64,000 nt of DNA from Dipylidium caninum (taxonomy: Eukaryota; Platyhelminthes; Cestoda; Cyclophyllidea; Dipylidiidae), in contig QEYB01001385.1 in assembly GCA_017562135.1 (NCBI GenBank), forward strand, positions 310,001 through 374,000. Reading direction: 5' to 3'. Shown here in pieces: positions 1 through 13,219 of the stretch (the stretch's first letter is position 1; each line of letters starts with the position of its first letter). A program made the position numbers and the translations under genes. The notes beneath the pieces were generated by a model, which was not told the DNA's origin, did no database searches, and saw nothing but the letters and a program-made list of their open reading frames with translations.

Positions 1-1122
1 CTTAAACCTTCTCATTTATCCACATATGATTACTGTTGACGTTTCGGATTGCTGTGAATGATGTGAATGACCTTTTGTGAGTAATTCCATCGTAATAAAG
101 GTTTACCCTGAAGTCGGATCCATGTCGTGATTTGTTTACCCTATCGATATGTGTGAATTTGATTCCTGTCCCACCTTTGCATTTGCTCTATGATTTACTC
201 TTTAAATTGGACTTTACACTTATTACTCCTTCAAACCCCGGGAAAAAAGAGGTTACCGGCGTTCTCCACTTGTATGCTCAATGCTTAGAAGCCCCTTTCT
301 TATTTTAATGAATATGTTACAATTCAAAATTAATTGAACAAACATGGCCGAAATATTGTCTAAGTAAATTGGTTATTCTGTGTTGACAGAGAATCTTCAT
401 TTATCATATAATTTAGAGTCTATTTATTGGAAAAATGAACTCCAATATACAGTTTACGATTTCCTATTGGAAATACAGCTTTACCCAATAACACACTGAT
501 CCACCGCATCTGTAATCAGCCTTATTTTTTGATCTTTGTTATTGTTGGTCCGCCTCTGCTCTTCCACTGTCCCACATCCTTTGGTTAATAATCTGAGGAT
601 AAACCTCATATTGTGAGATGTGGGGAATTATTTTACGGGCGGTCGTAACGCTTGGGTCCCTATGATTTTAACTTTTTTTAACGCAATTAGGATGGGCCTG
701 TTCGGCATTCATTACATTAATTGCGGTATCTCCGTATAATTTTGTTAAAAAGACGTATGTTTCTTACCCCACAGCCCCTCCGAAAGTTCCAAACTTTTCG
801 CAAATGCCTTTCACTAAAGGCGAACCCGCCTTTGAAACGAAGTGGTTTTCCCATTTGAGTAAAACAAACTTACATATCTATTTAACGCATCCCATTCACC
901 ATCTCATGTCTTCCTCTCCTAAAAGTTTTCCTTTTTACACGCATCGAAGCGGCAACTTTGAGAAAAGGGTATAAAGTAGACTTGAAGATGTACATTCGAA
1001 ACGAGTGAGCTTTTTAAGACCTTGTTTCTCCCTTTTTCTTATTTACCGGCCGAAGATGAGTTAAATTGCGACAAGATGGGGGAAGATTTGCTTCTCTTCC
1101 AACTTTTTTCCCCCTCCAAATA
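1..1122. other. AT-rich stretch, nothing recognised
   Basis: No convincing open frame, repeat or RNA gene was seen on either strand. It could be intron or intergenic DNA left of the possible terminal exon at 1928. Confidence 0.4.
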
Positions 1123-1430
1123 AACTTATTTTGGGAAGGACAGGAGCGGTGCAGCCGCTCACACCAAAACTCATTGCATGTTGGCTAGTAGAGTGGCTGA
1201 GCTTGATGAAGCCATCGGCTATCTGACCATTGGCATGGTCCTTGTCTCTGTACATGCAGATTCCTTTGCTGACAGTAGCTTGGTGTGGGTAGCACAGCAA
1301 GAAGTGCTTTGAACTGCCTCAAAGCAGGACAACATTTACTCTGCAATGGGTGGAACATGTGGGTGGTGTCATGTGTTCAAGAAATGTACTCAGTTTGGTG
1401 GTCGTATATTCAGACCACAATGTTCAAATT
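1123..1430 (+). other. Coding-like stretch interrupted by one stop
   Basis: From about 1123 the + strand is open for roughly 63 codons, containing RVAELDEAIGYLTIGMVLVS, to a TGA near 1314. The same frame then stays open for about 38 more codons, including the Cys-rich GGTCGWCHVFKKCTQFGG, up to a TAG. Amino-acid composition is protein-like and the GC content is higher than in the flanks. No family was recognised. It could be an exon, a decayed retroelement or pseudogene piece, or chance. No start codon or clean splice sites were fixed. Confidence 0.2.
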
Positions 1431-1927
1431 AGTGGGTTGTTTCGCAACTTCTATTTCGTGGATTTATTTACCGGAGATATTTCTCAGACATCGTCTGTCC
1501 TTGTTTAAAAGGTTAATTTTGGGTTTATACGGCTCTAAAGGTTACAAAAACTTCAGAACTTGGACCAGGCAAAATTACCTGAACGCACACGTTAATTACT
1601 CATGAGTTTCTTGTTATGCCTGCACATTTCAATTACCATCACCGATGGACGACGCCTGTCAACATCCTCTTTCCCCAAATAAGTAGGTTATTTGCCAGAC
1701 ATGGCTTTTTTTTCCTAACCTCTTCCAAGTGAACTGGTTTTCGTAGACCCGACTTTTTTCCCCACAACGGCCTCAACTGTTGCAGTAGCCTCCCATTTGA
1801 CTTATTTATTTACTCCTTAAAAGTGATATTCTCATCGAATCGTGCTTTCTAGACCAACCAACCTATCAGGGACACTCTCTTGGTAATATGTTGAATAAAT
1901 CGTATCCTGTGTATGCTCGTATTGCAG

Positions 1928-2120
1928 GAGCCTATTGGAACTAGAGGAGAAAATGACCACAACGTTTGTCTCGCTATTGAACCACCTTCAGTGCCTCCAG
2001 CCGCCTCCACGTGCCGGTGTGGATGTCTCGACAATGACTGACCTGGAGGAGAAGGGGGATGAAGAAGGGATAATGGTGAACGTGAGGGTGGCTGGAACAT
2101 CCGATAGCGATACACTTTAA
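1928..2120 (+). CDS. Possible terminal exon of an unidentified gene
   Basis: An acceptor-like TATTGCAG ends at 1927. It is followed by an open frame (entered with one base completing a codon) to TAA at 2118-2120. The peptide begins SLLELEEKMTTTFVSLLNHL, continues with a proline patch (LQPPPRAG) and an acidic patch (DLEEKGDEEG), and ends NVRVAGTSDSDTL. The last three residues DTL would fit a class III PDZ ligand, which is only an inference. A second frame through the same bases is also open for about 37 codons, so the frame choice is not certain. The upstream exons were not found and may lie left of the window. A pyrimidine-rich stretch and an AATAAA at 2455 follow, as expected of a 3' untranslated region. 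Confidence 0.35.
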
Positions 2121-2454
2121 TTTTTCCATTTATCCCTCATTTTCCATTTCAACCACCAGTGCAATTTGTATAGACGCGCCAACTTTCTCCTTTCCTCCTC
2201 CACACTTCACATTCTCCTTTTTCCCTTCCTCTTCTCCTGTGAAGGGACTAGGATTCATCCATGGACCAAGGTTATATTTTTGGTAAAAGGCACCCCCCTC
2301 CTCACCCCTAATGTTACTATTGGATTGTACTCTCCCTCATTTTTTCCCACTTGCCCCCCCTACCCCTCCAGTATTCTCCACCCAATTTCTTCTCTTCTTT
2401 ATCATTCTACCTCATTTCTTCCATTCCTTCTTCCACCACAGAGCATTTGAAAGA

Positions 2455-2460
2455 AATAAA
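2455..2460 (+). terminator. Possible polyadenylation signal AATAAA
   Basis: Canonical AATAAA hexamer about 335 bases after the stop of the possible exon at 1928-2120, at the end of a long pyrimidine-rich stretch (about 2165-2430). Confidence 0.3.
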
Positions 2461-4776
2461 CTTGGCCATATTTCTTGCGCTTTTTTTATCGTCTCGCTTG
2501 CGTGTCCCCATGTGCGCATGTGTATGCTTCTCTTATTGTCTTTGGCTTAGCCTCCTGGATTAACGGTCTTCCCTTATCCGTGGTGCTTAACCGACTTCAT
2601 AATTACCAACTAATAAAAACTAAGTGGCCTGAAGGTTGCACATTCCATCGTGCGTTATAATATGGCCTTTCATCACCCGCTAATTACCAATTATCATCTT
2701 TCTAGCCCTATTTTGTGATCATCGAAATTTAAAGGGAATATGCAAACCTTATAGTTGCGCTTCTATTTCGAGACCATAATTTTTTCGGACAAAACGCCCT
2801 AATTCGGGGTGTTCATTTTGCTTATGTTGCTGATAAGATTTTAGGGTAGTTGATTGACATTTTGTTTTTCCGTCTATCTCCATGAATGACTGCGGATTCT
2901 GAGCTGAATATCATTGTAAACTGCTTTTAGTGCTTTCAACTGGCTTATTAGGAATTTTTTCTTGTAACTACTCTAGTAAAATTTTCTGTGATTGCGCCTC
3001 ATTAATTAGAAAAAACAGGATTCGTAATAGCCGGGTTTCGCGTTCGGGTGGTTGTTGGCCATAAATAGGCTCCTAAAGTGTCTTGACTGACGATTTGACC
3101 TGTAGATTTCGAAAAACTGTACTGACTTCCTATATCTTTCTTGTTTTTCCCGATTTCCTTTCATTTTACTCGCCAAGGTCCCTGACAAGCAAGCATTTTA
3201 TTTGTTTTCCAATCGGGTAGAAAATTATCCCATATTTTCCCCTTTGTTACCATTTCGACAGGTAGCTCTCCTTGGTCACTTGTATTTGGTGATTACTGTC
3301 CCACTTGCATCAGATGGTACTATTTTCTTCCATAATAAACCACCATCCTTAATTGTTATTCCATATGAAGTCGAATGTGTAGGGACCGAGTAACCAATTT
3401 ATAAAGACGTGAATTAATTAACGTGCCAGCTGTTTATTGTTACTCCTTTATCTGTGTTTTTTTTTCTTTTTGAGAGTATGAAAGTTTGAATGTTGGAAAG
3501 TTTTCCCTTTTCATTTCAGTCTCAAATGATGGTTAGAACTTTGCGTCCCAACTTCTTGCTTTTGACTCATTACCGCCTACATCGTGGACTTCTCTTTGTC
3601 AGTCTGCTTTTAGCTGTGAATATATTCGACAACCGTAATATCCGGCGTTATGTTATTTGAGCTTTGATATCTCAAACTTTTTAACAATGTCTAAAATAGA
3701 TGGCACCTTGCCGTTTCTTTCATTGTTCACAATCTCGCTTGTGTGACTTGCAGCCTTGGATAAGAGGGATAACCAAAATGGGCATAGTCGTGTGGCTATC
3801 GGGCTCTTTAGTTCTCGTAACAACCTTTCTATGAAAGCGGGTTTGTCTTTGATGGTTTGGAAACTCTTTCTCTGTGGCGGAAAATCATAACGGTTTTTAT
3901 ATTAGATTGTCCATTGCAATAAATGTTTTTCCTGGGCTCTGACGCCAGGTATGCCGTGGTGCCTTCTCCTCTGCCTCTCTCGGGACCAATGACAACAATT
4001 GACATTAATACTAGATACCTTTTCACTAATCACCACTCAAATGAGGACTTTAGAACGTTTCATTCATTTTCTCGCTGAATTTTGGGTTATTGCACTTATC
4101 AGTCAGATTATGATGTTCTTCAAGTGTGTGTGCTCGGTCTCTAAAACCCGAAATTACTTTTGTTGAAAAACAGGTGCCTTACTTATTGTAGCCTGGGTAA
4201 GTGGAGTACTTTCACCAAATTTAGGCTTTTAATTGAGGTAAACTTTAGATGTGGTTAGTAGCGGTTCCCTCTTTAACCGTGTTTTTGATCGGTTGACTTT
4301 TTTGGGTCTTAAGTTTATGCCGTCTTATCTCACCGTAATCATCTGTTTTTTTCATGCGCTACAGTCAAACAAAGCACCGAGATATCCCGCGAATCTCATT
4401 AGAATAGTGTGTTCATCTAACTTATAACGGTTTTTCTCACTCCTTCCAATCCAGTAATCTCAACATTTCCCGGTGCTCGATATCCTGATCTTGTTATGAA
4501 AAGCCTGCTTTCTCACTCGATAGAATAACATTTAATCAAATCTTCATTTTGGCGTATCTCTACTTAGCGTCAACTAGTCTGTTTACGTTATATTCGAAGC
4601 TCACGTTAGATGTTTGCCCTCCACTCTTGAATGCATTTTGACTGAGGCTCGACTACTTGTTTGCGATTTCTAACAAATAAGCACCATACTAATACCACCA
4701 ATAAATGGTTCTTCGTCTGCCTTTTTGCTGCACAAGTTAATTGAATTAATTTCATCTCTTTTCCTTTTTTGTAAGT
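2461..4776. other. Intergenic DNA upstream of DOHH
   Basis: AT-rich, with only short open frames on both strands and no recognisable domain, repeat or RNA gene. It must include the DOHH promoter and 5' untranslated region, but no clear TATA box or initiator could be singled out. Confidence 0.4.
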
Positions 4777-7423
4777 ATGTCTCCCGTCGCAACACTACAT
4801 GGCGTCTCGGAAGAAGAGTTACGGACTTGGGGAGCCAAGATTCGTGATCCCTCGGTACCCCTAGTTGAACGGGCGCATGCAATGTGGGGTTTACGTCATG
4901 CACGGGAGACTCTTGCCACACGTCTGCTAGCTGCCTACGTAACAGAAGTCTTTCCACCTGAACCGGCCTCTAACGCCTTGCTTCAGCACGAGGCTGCCTA
5001 CTGTCTTGGTCAACGACGTGATCCCTTGGCTGTCCCCTACCTTGAAGCCGCTTTGAGAGACTCTCGTCACGAGCCTATAGTGCGCCATGAGGCCGCCGAG
5101 GCTCTGGCCGCTCTAGCCTCCACACCCGGTGTTGATATGGATCATATTAAACGCGTACTAACGGAATTTCGTGATATCGACAATGTTTCGGTAAGCGTTA
5201 ACCTCTTTCGAGCCTGTATTCTTCATGAATTCATGATAGTTCTGGTTCTCGCTGTCTGAACTCGAGTTTAGCTGAAGTATGAGCATATTTCTAAGGTTTT
5301 CATTATCATTCGCAAAATTTAGGCGATACCCTGGACAAAACAGGTTTAGGTTTTTCCGCATAACTAGCCTTACTATTTTTTCTCTCGAAAACACGCCTGT
5401 AACTTATCATCGCCTCGGATGAGAAGTTCTGAATGTCCTGAGCCCAACCCAGAGTAGTGTTTGGTAAATGTAACCATCTTCAATAAGAATTTCGAATTGG
5501 AAGACGTTAGGTCGGAGATTACCCTAGTACATGAGTACACCACATGGCGTTGGGGTGTTGTGATGTGCTCTAAATCTCCAAGATCTCCACAATATACTAA
5601 GCACTTCAAATGCGGTGCGTTTTTATCGGGGAGATATTTCCCTAAATTCATATTTTGTTGACGCATGTGGTTTCCGTGGTGGGATAATTTGAGACTTAAG
5701 TAACCGGTGCATCTGTCTGGCGTGTGCTTCTATCCCTGGAACATGCGGACTGTGAGATCCAGATGTAATTGATGTCTTAAGTGGTAATTATGATATGCCG
5801 CAAGATTAGCACCTTATGTATCATCGACGAGAAAGGGAAAAAGAGAGCATGAGGTAACATTACAAGCGTGTCGTCTAAAGCCTGTCGCTTTCGAAATTAT
5901 TCACTATAACTTAAGTGTTTATAGAGCAACCAAATCAGCCCAGTTATATGAAACAAAATGACCAACTTTTAGTTACCTTTCCCACTTCCTTGGTCACTTA
6001 CTACTCTGGTGTCCCACAGTGCTTCTCTCTTTCCACTCCTTCAACCGTTTGTATACTGTACGCGTTATCTTCCTCGCACAAATTTGTTAAACTTTCACCA
6101 CTATGGATATTTGCCATTAGGCTCTGTTAAAGGCAATAGCGTGTATGTCCTCACTAAGAGTGGTTAACGTGGTAACAACTTTTAATTAACTTTTGACCGG
6201 AAATGTCCTATTTCCATAGGAACCACGGGGAAAAAGTCCCAAAATTCCGCTATTTTGCAATTTTTACATTTCAAACGGCGAGGGTGGTGAAAGAGCTGGT
6301 GGTGGTGAAATGTCCTTGACAGTTTCTGAACTTTCATTTGCCTTGGATTTAATACATTTTGTTAGCCACGAAATTCTTAGTTTTTGCCCGAGAGGAAAAT
6401 GAAAAATGTCATCGAGTTATACTCTCCGCATGAGACTCGAACCATTTAATAAAAAACCTACTGTGTTTCTATGCATGATATTGCGTGGTGCCACTTTTTT
6501 GGGATATTAAGCAACTGACGCGAGGAGTAATGAAAAAAGAGGAGGACTGTAAGCGTCCGCAATTGCAACGGAAGACTAGGTGAAAACTAGGAAGACTAGG
6601 CGAAAATTAATTGAATAGCATCGCATAGAAAAACAACATCGGCTAGGTCCCTGAAGGCCCATAAGGCGCGGGAAATCGAGTATGCACTGGAGCGATGTAT
6701 TTATTTTCAGCCTTTGAACTTTGAGGGATACTTGAAATGGTAAACACTTGGCTTTTCCAGATAGCCGAGACGTGCGAAATCGGTCTGGGTCGCATCGCCT
6801 GGCTCCAACAGCCAAACGTATCGTCTGATCTCGCAGCAGCACGAGCCGAGGCTGAATTCCCCAACACCATTGATCCTTCGCCGGCCTTTGATTCCGCTAC
6901 TATGCCCAGCATAGCAGAATTGCGTCGCATCCTCCTCTCGCCCTCTTCTTCCCTTTTCATGCGCTACCAGGCTCTCTTCTCCCTTCGAAATGCTGCCGTT
7001 GTCTATGCTGATAACGCCAATTCACCATCGCCGCACTTCTACGAGGTTGTAGATGCTCTCTCGGCATCACTGTCAGCCCCGGGATCTGCTCTACTTCGAC
7101 ACGAGGTAGCTTTTATTCTCGGGCAATTGAGCATTGCCAGCAGTGGCGATGCGCTGATTGAGCGATTAAATGATACTCTGGAGGCTCCCATGGTGCGTCA
7201 TGAAGCGGCCATGGCGTTGGGCGAGGTAGCAGGAACTGTTGAAGCTGCTGAAGGTGGAGGAGAGAACACGAACAGTTTGGCCGGGAGGGCACGTCAAGCT
7301 TTGCTCACAGGCTGTAAGGACCCTGAACCGGTTGTACGAGACTCTTGCGCTCTGGCCCTCGATATGGCTGATTATGTAGCCTCGAATGATAGATTTCAAT
7401 TTGCTGAAGTCCCAAATCGCTAA
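4777..7423 (+). CDS. DOHH: Deoxyhypusine hydroxylase, two exons
   Basis: Exons 4777-5190 and 6761-7423 join in phase 0 (TCG|GTAAGC ... TTTTCCAG|ATA) into 358 residues; human DOHH has about 302. The enzyme is a HEAT-repeat di-iron monooxygenase that hydroxylates deoxyhypusine on eIF5A, the last step of hypusine formation in the cytosol. All four His-Glu metal-ligand motifs are present: LLQHEAAYCLGQ (H71/E72), VRHEAAEAL (H104/E105), LRHEVAFILGQ (H252/E253) and VRHEAAMALGEV (H285/E286). The junction gives AETCEIGLGRIAWLQQ, matching the family's AETCQLAVRRLEWLQQ, and the linker keeps DPSP and RYQALFSLRNA. The extra length comes from an N-terminal insert and a Gly/Glu-rich loop near 300. The start is the ATG just after the pyrimidine stretch at 4760; it gives the family's usual N-terminal HEAT repeat. 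The 1570-base intron holds nothing recognisable. Confidence 0.96.
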
Positions 7424-7523
7424 ACGAGTTCACTGTATACTATGCATTGCAAAAGGAGACTTTTTGATTCCATTTTTGTTCTCTATACGATTTTTCTGAG
7501 TTTCTTGGATTTATATCTGCTTA

Positions 7524-7529
7524 AATAAA
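7524..7529 (+). terminator. Polyadenylation signal of DOHH
   Basis: AATAAA 101 bases after the DOHH stop codon, the usual distance for a short 3' untranslated region. Confidence 0.6.
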
Positions 7530-9640
7530 TCCGCCGGGACTGGGTTAACCATTAAAACGTTTTAAGTGATATTATTTTTTATATATCTGGGACGGCTGTA
7601 TTCCTCCATTAGTTCATCTATCTTTGGAAAGGCTCCTTTGATTTCTGTGTTAGAATGTGGATCTCCTCCTTTTTATGCATCGGTTTTTCAGTTTTACGTG
7701 TCCAGCCAAGGCTCTCCACCGCTTCAGCATTTCCAGCTAGTAGTCTGGCTATTGTGGTCATATGATAAAATTTATGGTTACCTCTACCTCCCATTCGTTC
7801 TTTCCACCAATAACTTATCCGAGGCCGCTTTTATTTCCCGTTTTAGACGGCGGTTTAGTCGCTAGATCTGTTTGCCTATTCGCTGTGGACTATGGCTTCG
7901 GTGATTAGCAGTCATTGGGCTTTCATGTCACTCTGGTTCCGAAATGAGTGTTAGAGCACTATTGGCATGCCTCTTAATTTGAAGGAGTCGTTTGAATACG
8001 TGTTTATCAAGTCATGTGCCATTTTAATTTGCTCTGCGGGCCCACCATGCGGGAGTGATGAATACGCACCTGAAATTTTATTCGGCCTCTTATTGGATCC
8101 TAGTGTAATTCCCTTTGAATAGACCACACGAAGCATTACCATCGAACCTCTGCTCTTTTCCTAATATATTCTCATGAGTGGGCTCTCATTCCCTCGGTGG
8201 AGGGGCAGAATCTCTACTAGTTAACAAGATTTGAAATGGACTCAATGACTTGACCTCTTCTACCTTCCTGCTTTACGGTTGATTTGTATCAGACACAGGG
8301 AGCACCAGTGCTCGGTCATCATCCCATTTGTCGCATAAAGATCAGATAATTGCAAGATCCTCCTTCATGAAAACGCATAGAAAATCAGCGCCAATTTTTC
8401 GCCACTTTCTTTACTCCCAGTCGGACAAAAAATCAAGTAAAACTCGAAGAGAGATGCTAATGTGTAGGCTGTAGGCAAAAAATCGCAATAATGGACATGC
8501 TCAGGCCCTTTTATCCATTTTAAACGGAGCAGGTGGACAAAAAGTAGTTGGCGCTTATCACCCCCGCGCCTGCCGTTAGCACGTTCCGCTTGGCCATCAT
8601 ACACAGACTGGTTGTGGGAAGTCAGTGCCATTAAACTCCCCTCCTGACGTTGTGCTATGCGACCGCCTCGACAACGTGCAGGAATTTCGCACCATCTCGT
8701 CTGTCTACTGCATATTTCTGTCATCTCCCGCTCCTGCCATCGCTACTTTCAACTCTCCGTTGACTTAGTTTTTTGTGCTTTTAGCGTGTTTTTGTACCTT
8801 TGTCTTGGCCACTCCAATATGGCATAATCATTCAGCGCAAGCCAGTGTGGGAGGCATGTGAAGAGTATGCTGTCAATCTCCCCCTAGGCCTGTGGGGCTT
8901 AGGGGCGCGAATTACAAAGTCTGTTACTTTTAATCACTGCACAATTTCAACCCTTCCTTTCAACATCTCAACGCGTCGGCAGTAGAGTCGCAATGTTTAC
9001 TTCATATTTTTTGCCTGCTTGTAGGCAGGGTCGTGACAACTTTCTACTAATTCATATACTAACTTTAAAAACTCCAGAATGACTTCGTGTAACGTTTTCT
9101 TAGCTATTCAACTTCGAAGAAAAATCTTACCTAATTCCGTGAGAAGTTGGCACCGGATGACAAGAGAACATTTACTAGTCACAAACTTGAAATTTTGATG
9201 GTGAATCGGAGGATCTTCTGATGTCTCCCTGTCCCAACAGCCAAATAACGACGCGCTTATTTGGAAAAATTGTGACAAAAGTGTCGAATGATGTCATCTT
9301 GCATGTCATACAGTCGTAACGCAACCAGTTGGGATGACTTTTGAACAATGTAATCACAAACTTCGGTTGATTAAACGGTTTAATTATTCCCTAACGGAAT
9401 GGCGATTTTGATCGAGCTAAGGCGATGATTTACTCAAACTCCTCTTCTCCTCAGACACCCTCATCATAGCATCTTCTCCTTTACTTCAAAGGCAAAAAAC
9501 CATCGCCGAGGATGGGAACTGTTTGTGCTCAGAGAATATAAAGTTGTTTGCACATCTGTACTCTCAAATGACATTTATTCTGTTTTCTTACGCCTGTCGG
9601 TGTGTTTACAGTACTATTTGGCGCGAAGAGGTGTCATAAA
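7530..9640. other. Intergenic DNA, no gene recognised
   Basis: Contains scattered short frames only. The longest, on the - strand at 8365-8724, has no recognisable motif and no splice context. No repeat copy was matched elsewhere in the window. Confidence 0.4.
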
Positions 9641-9649
9641 ATGATCTAG

Positions 9650-10850
9650 AGCATGTGTCTCGCTTTTGAGATACAGAAGCGACTGCGAATTTGTCGAAAA
9701 ATGAGTTTTACACTTTGTCTTTTTCACACTGTGAGGACTTCCGTTTTTCGTATGGTAAAAAATTGCATCGTTTGGCCCAACTTAAAAGTGGAAGAACAAG
9801 ACGTGCACTTCAGACCTATTTTATTGTGTTATTTCCGAAAAGACGAGAATGCATCGCGAGCGCACAAGAAGTCATGTGTTTTAGATGGAAATGAAGCCAT
9901 GGAGGGAGGAAGGCAGTGTTCTCAGGAGTGGTTTGCCAAATTTCGTTATGGTGATTTTTCACTGCAAAATGCCCAACGGTCTGGCCGTCCGCCCAGTTGA
10001 AGTCGGCAAGACCCACATCAATCAAGGTCATTGTCTCTCAAGATCGTCAGAGCACGATACGTGATGTTGCGAAGGAGCTAAGATGTGAATCGTATACACG
10101 CAGTGAAAGGAATGTTTAAAAGGCTTGGATGTGCCAGGTAACTCGATCTTTGGATCCCCACCGGCTTAAGGAAGTTCATTTGGCGCAACGCGTTAGCGTC
10201 TGCGGCGCGTTGCATCTGAAACGAACAAAGTTTTATCCCTTTGAAGGGACTGTTTACTGGCAGCGAAACGTGGCTAGTTTAGAAAAATGCTGATTGGGAG
10301 AGATCATAAATGAGGCAAGATGAACCAGCTCAGACGTCATCAAGAGCAGAGATTCACCACAAAAATAGGTTATGCTGCCAATCCGGTGGAATTATGAGGG
10401 AATTCTGCACTTCGAATATTTACCGAACGGTCACGTCAAACTCGTACATCCAACAACTTGCCAAACTGAACAATGCAATTCGTGCAAAAGCAGTCAGAGG
10501 TGTCAAATATCGTGAGGGTGTTTGTTCTTCGCCAGTGAAATGCGAAGCCCCACACATCTTTGGTCACTGGGCAAAAATTACGGAATCTGGATTTGGATGG
10601 CGTTGACACCTCCGACATGTAGCCCTGCCCTTGCGCCTTCAGATTATATGTATTCCTTCGTTTCATGCAGAAATCCTTAGAGGGCAAAACTATTAATGGG
10701 GCTAATTATGTAAAATCACACTTAAGTCAGTTTTTCTGATAGGAAAAGGACCAAACAGTTTGTCAATGTCGAATTATCACACTGCCTGAACGATGGGAAA
10801 AGATGATTGGCGCAAAATGGACAGACCTCATTGGAATAAAGTTTTTTTTT
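9650..10850 (+). mobile_element. Decayed mariner transposon, family 1, + copy
   Basis: A Tc1/mariner transposase can be followed in order through changing frames. The N-terminal part reads VHFRPILLCYFRKDENA, then EWFAKFRYGDFSLQNAQRSG ending in the family's RSGRP motif (near 9930-9996). Next come QDEPAQTSSRAEIHHK (near 10313), an IMREF...YIQQLAKLNNAIRAKA block (near 10390-10490), SPALAPSDY (near 10620) and the C-terminal LPERWEKMIGAK (near 10780). Several stops and frameshifts break it, so it cannot encode an active enzyme. Terminal inverted repeats were not identified, so the ends are approximate. A second copy of the same family lies on the - strand at 46200-47170. Confidence 0.8.
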
Positions 10851-10869
10851 CCGCAAAATTATTATCTTT

Positions 10870-13219
10870 CCTTCCTAGTTGCCAACGCCATAGTTGATGA
10901 CCGACAGTATTTCCAAGTTCGAGAGTGAGACGGTGTGATTAAAATGGTAACGCCTTACCTCGGACCCCACCTGTTTCATTCCCCCCCCCCTCCTCCGGTG
11001 ATTCTATTTCGCTAGAAACTTGTTGTTGACATTTGACAGATACTTTTTCTAGTCCCTTATCTGATCCGAATTACTCAAACGATTTAATGCCATAGAAGTG
11101 CCTCTCCCCGAATCACCATTTTTTCCACTTCAATGCTTCAACCACAGAGATCCATGCACCTTGGTGTGGCGGATGGACCGATGGTTGGACCAGGTTGGGG
11201 ATGGTGACTGCGCCGAAAGCAACGCCGAAATAGGTCAACACCAAGTCGTCAGCGACTGGAATGCAACGCAGGTAACAAGATCGCCGCCTTAGGGCTTCGG
11301 CAATGGGGTAAATAATTTATGGGGTTGAAGTCAACTTAAATGAACTTGTGATTGTGTTAAAATGTCCCTAAAGTTGGGCGTAAATGCGGCTTCGCAAAGC
11401 ATACACGCATTCTCTGGGTCAAGAGGGTTCGCTTGTGGAGTACATGAAACGGCGAAGTCACCGCTTAGGACGCCATTTCTTGATCACCAGTTCCGGGTGA
11501 GGGTAACCCTTTGAAGTTCTACTCGCCTGTGGCTTTTGGCGGTCCTCCGTTGATCGCACAAAAACCGGATCGAGAATTACACTTCATTCACCGCTGCTCT
11601 TTCGATCAGGCATCGCAACGGCACACTGCGCGGTGCAAAGACTACAGGAATTTCTCAGCATGCACCGAGGGGTTTTTTTAACCTCTCCGTTAATCTCGCC
11701 TTCAGTGCGTCAAGTGCAAAGAGGTCGGAAAAGTGCTCTCACCCCCACCAACTGAGGATTAGAAGCCTTACATCGTGTGCAAGACAACTCGAGAGCGAAT
11801 GTCATTTCAAACATGAATTTGTTTTGCGGAGTGATCTGTGAATACCTCATCACTGCAACTCCTCACCTGACCACTGCGGAGGCGTTATTCGACACCGCTC
11901 GTGCGATCACACGATCGATCGGATAGGAAGACTGGCGCCGTGGTGTAAAGTACCCCACGCCACTACGGGGGCTGAATCGTGGGAGAGCGAGGATCCCACT
12001 TGTAGAAGGAGGAGCAAAATGTCAGACGGTATGGATGGTCGGTCTAATGCAAACCGGACAACCTGCAAATACGCTCCGAGAGAAGCGCCTTCTTCCATGC
12101 TGGCCGCCTCGCAAGAGCAATGCGGACAGCGGATTATTTTACACGGATTTTGCCGACGCTGGTGTGAGGCGGCATGTCAGACAAATTCCGGTTGTAGGCT
12201 AAATATCGGACACCGGACATTTGACCCTGACCGATTTCTTTGTCATTGAGAGCTTAATGTGACAACTATGAAACAGGCATTTTTTTTTACTGCTTTCAGC
12301 TGCGACTGAAGAGCGATACATTTGTACGTGCGCTAGATATTTTATTTTTAAACATTAAAGGTATGATTCCTACCCATTCTGTAAGAATTTTCCGTGTTAA
12401 TGATGCCATTTTTATGGGATTTTTCTTCGAAACCGGCTGGAAACAAGACGCGATTTACATTGCCTTTTCATTGCACAGATCGAGCTTCGAGAAGCACTAA
12501 GGAGGCGTTTGGAGTTGGAGCCATTAATGAAAAAGTGTTTTCCTTTAGTTTAAAAACTTCGAATGAAATGTAATGAATGATGTTTGAAATTTGGATTTTT
12601 CCTTTTTGCTTACATTAACAAGCATTTCATACTTTCCCACTTAATATCGGCGAAATACTTCTGGAATGTTGACAGCATTGGGTCATTGAACGGTGCGAGG
12701 ACGTTTTCCAGGTGAAGGTGGAGGGGCAAGAGAGAGTGAGAGAGAGCTGGAGAGACGTTCTGCTCCCGCTCGAATACGAAATGCCCATTGCGCAGTCATT
12801 TGAAGCGTGAGTCGTGGACAATTAACTTATGCCAGGTCGTGAAACTATCGTCAGGGTGAGAGAAAAGGGAGGATCCATTCGATGGCACCGAGTGCCGTCT
12901 TCCTGCACAAACACTTGTACCTTCTGATGCCTGATGGAGCCAAGGCGCCCGTTGTGGTGGAGCCTCCTCTCTCCTTCTCGAACCTTGCAATTTCCTATGT
13001 CTCGAATTAAAAGATATACAAACCTCCAAAGTCACTGTGTTTTTTGCCTCGCCTAAAATCGTTTACAAGCAGTCTTGAGCATTTGTGGGGGTAGGCACAA
13101 GAATTCCTCAAAAATGAGCTTCGTTAAGAAACTACATTACAGTAAAATAACTACAAATGGCGTCAAAGTGCAGTTGAACTCTCAAAAGTCCTGAAGCATT
13201 TCCTCCGAGGTGTCACCAC
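10870..13219. other. Intergenic DNA, no gene recognised
   Basis: The stretch 11360-12250 is visibly GC-richer than its flanks. It has short open pieces in several frames on both strands without a recognisable domain. There is a C-run at about 10980. A GA/CT-rich patch lies at 12720-12760. Confidence 0.35.

Noticed and set aside
2166..2450. Ser/Pro/Leu-rich open frames
   Set aside because: They arise from a pyrimidine-rich tract that looks like a 3' untranslated region.
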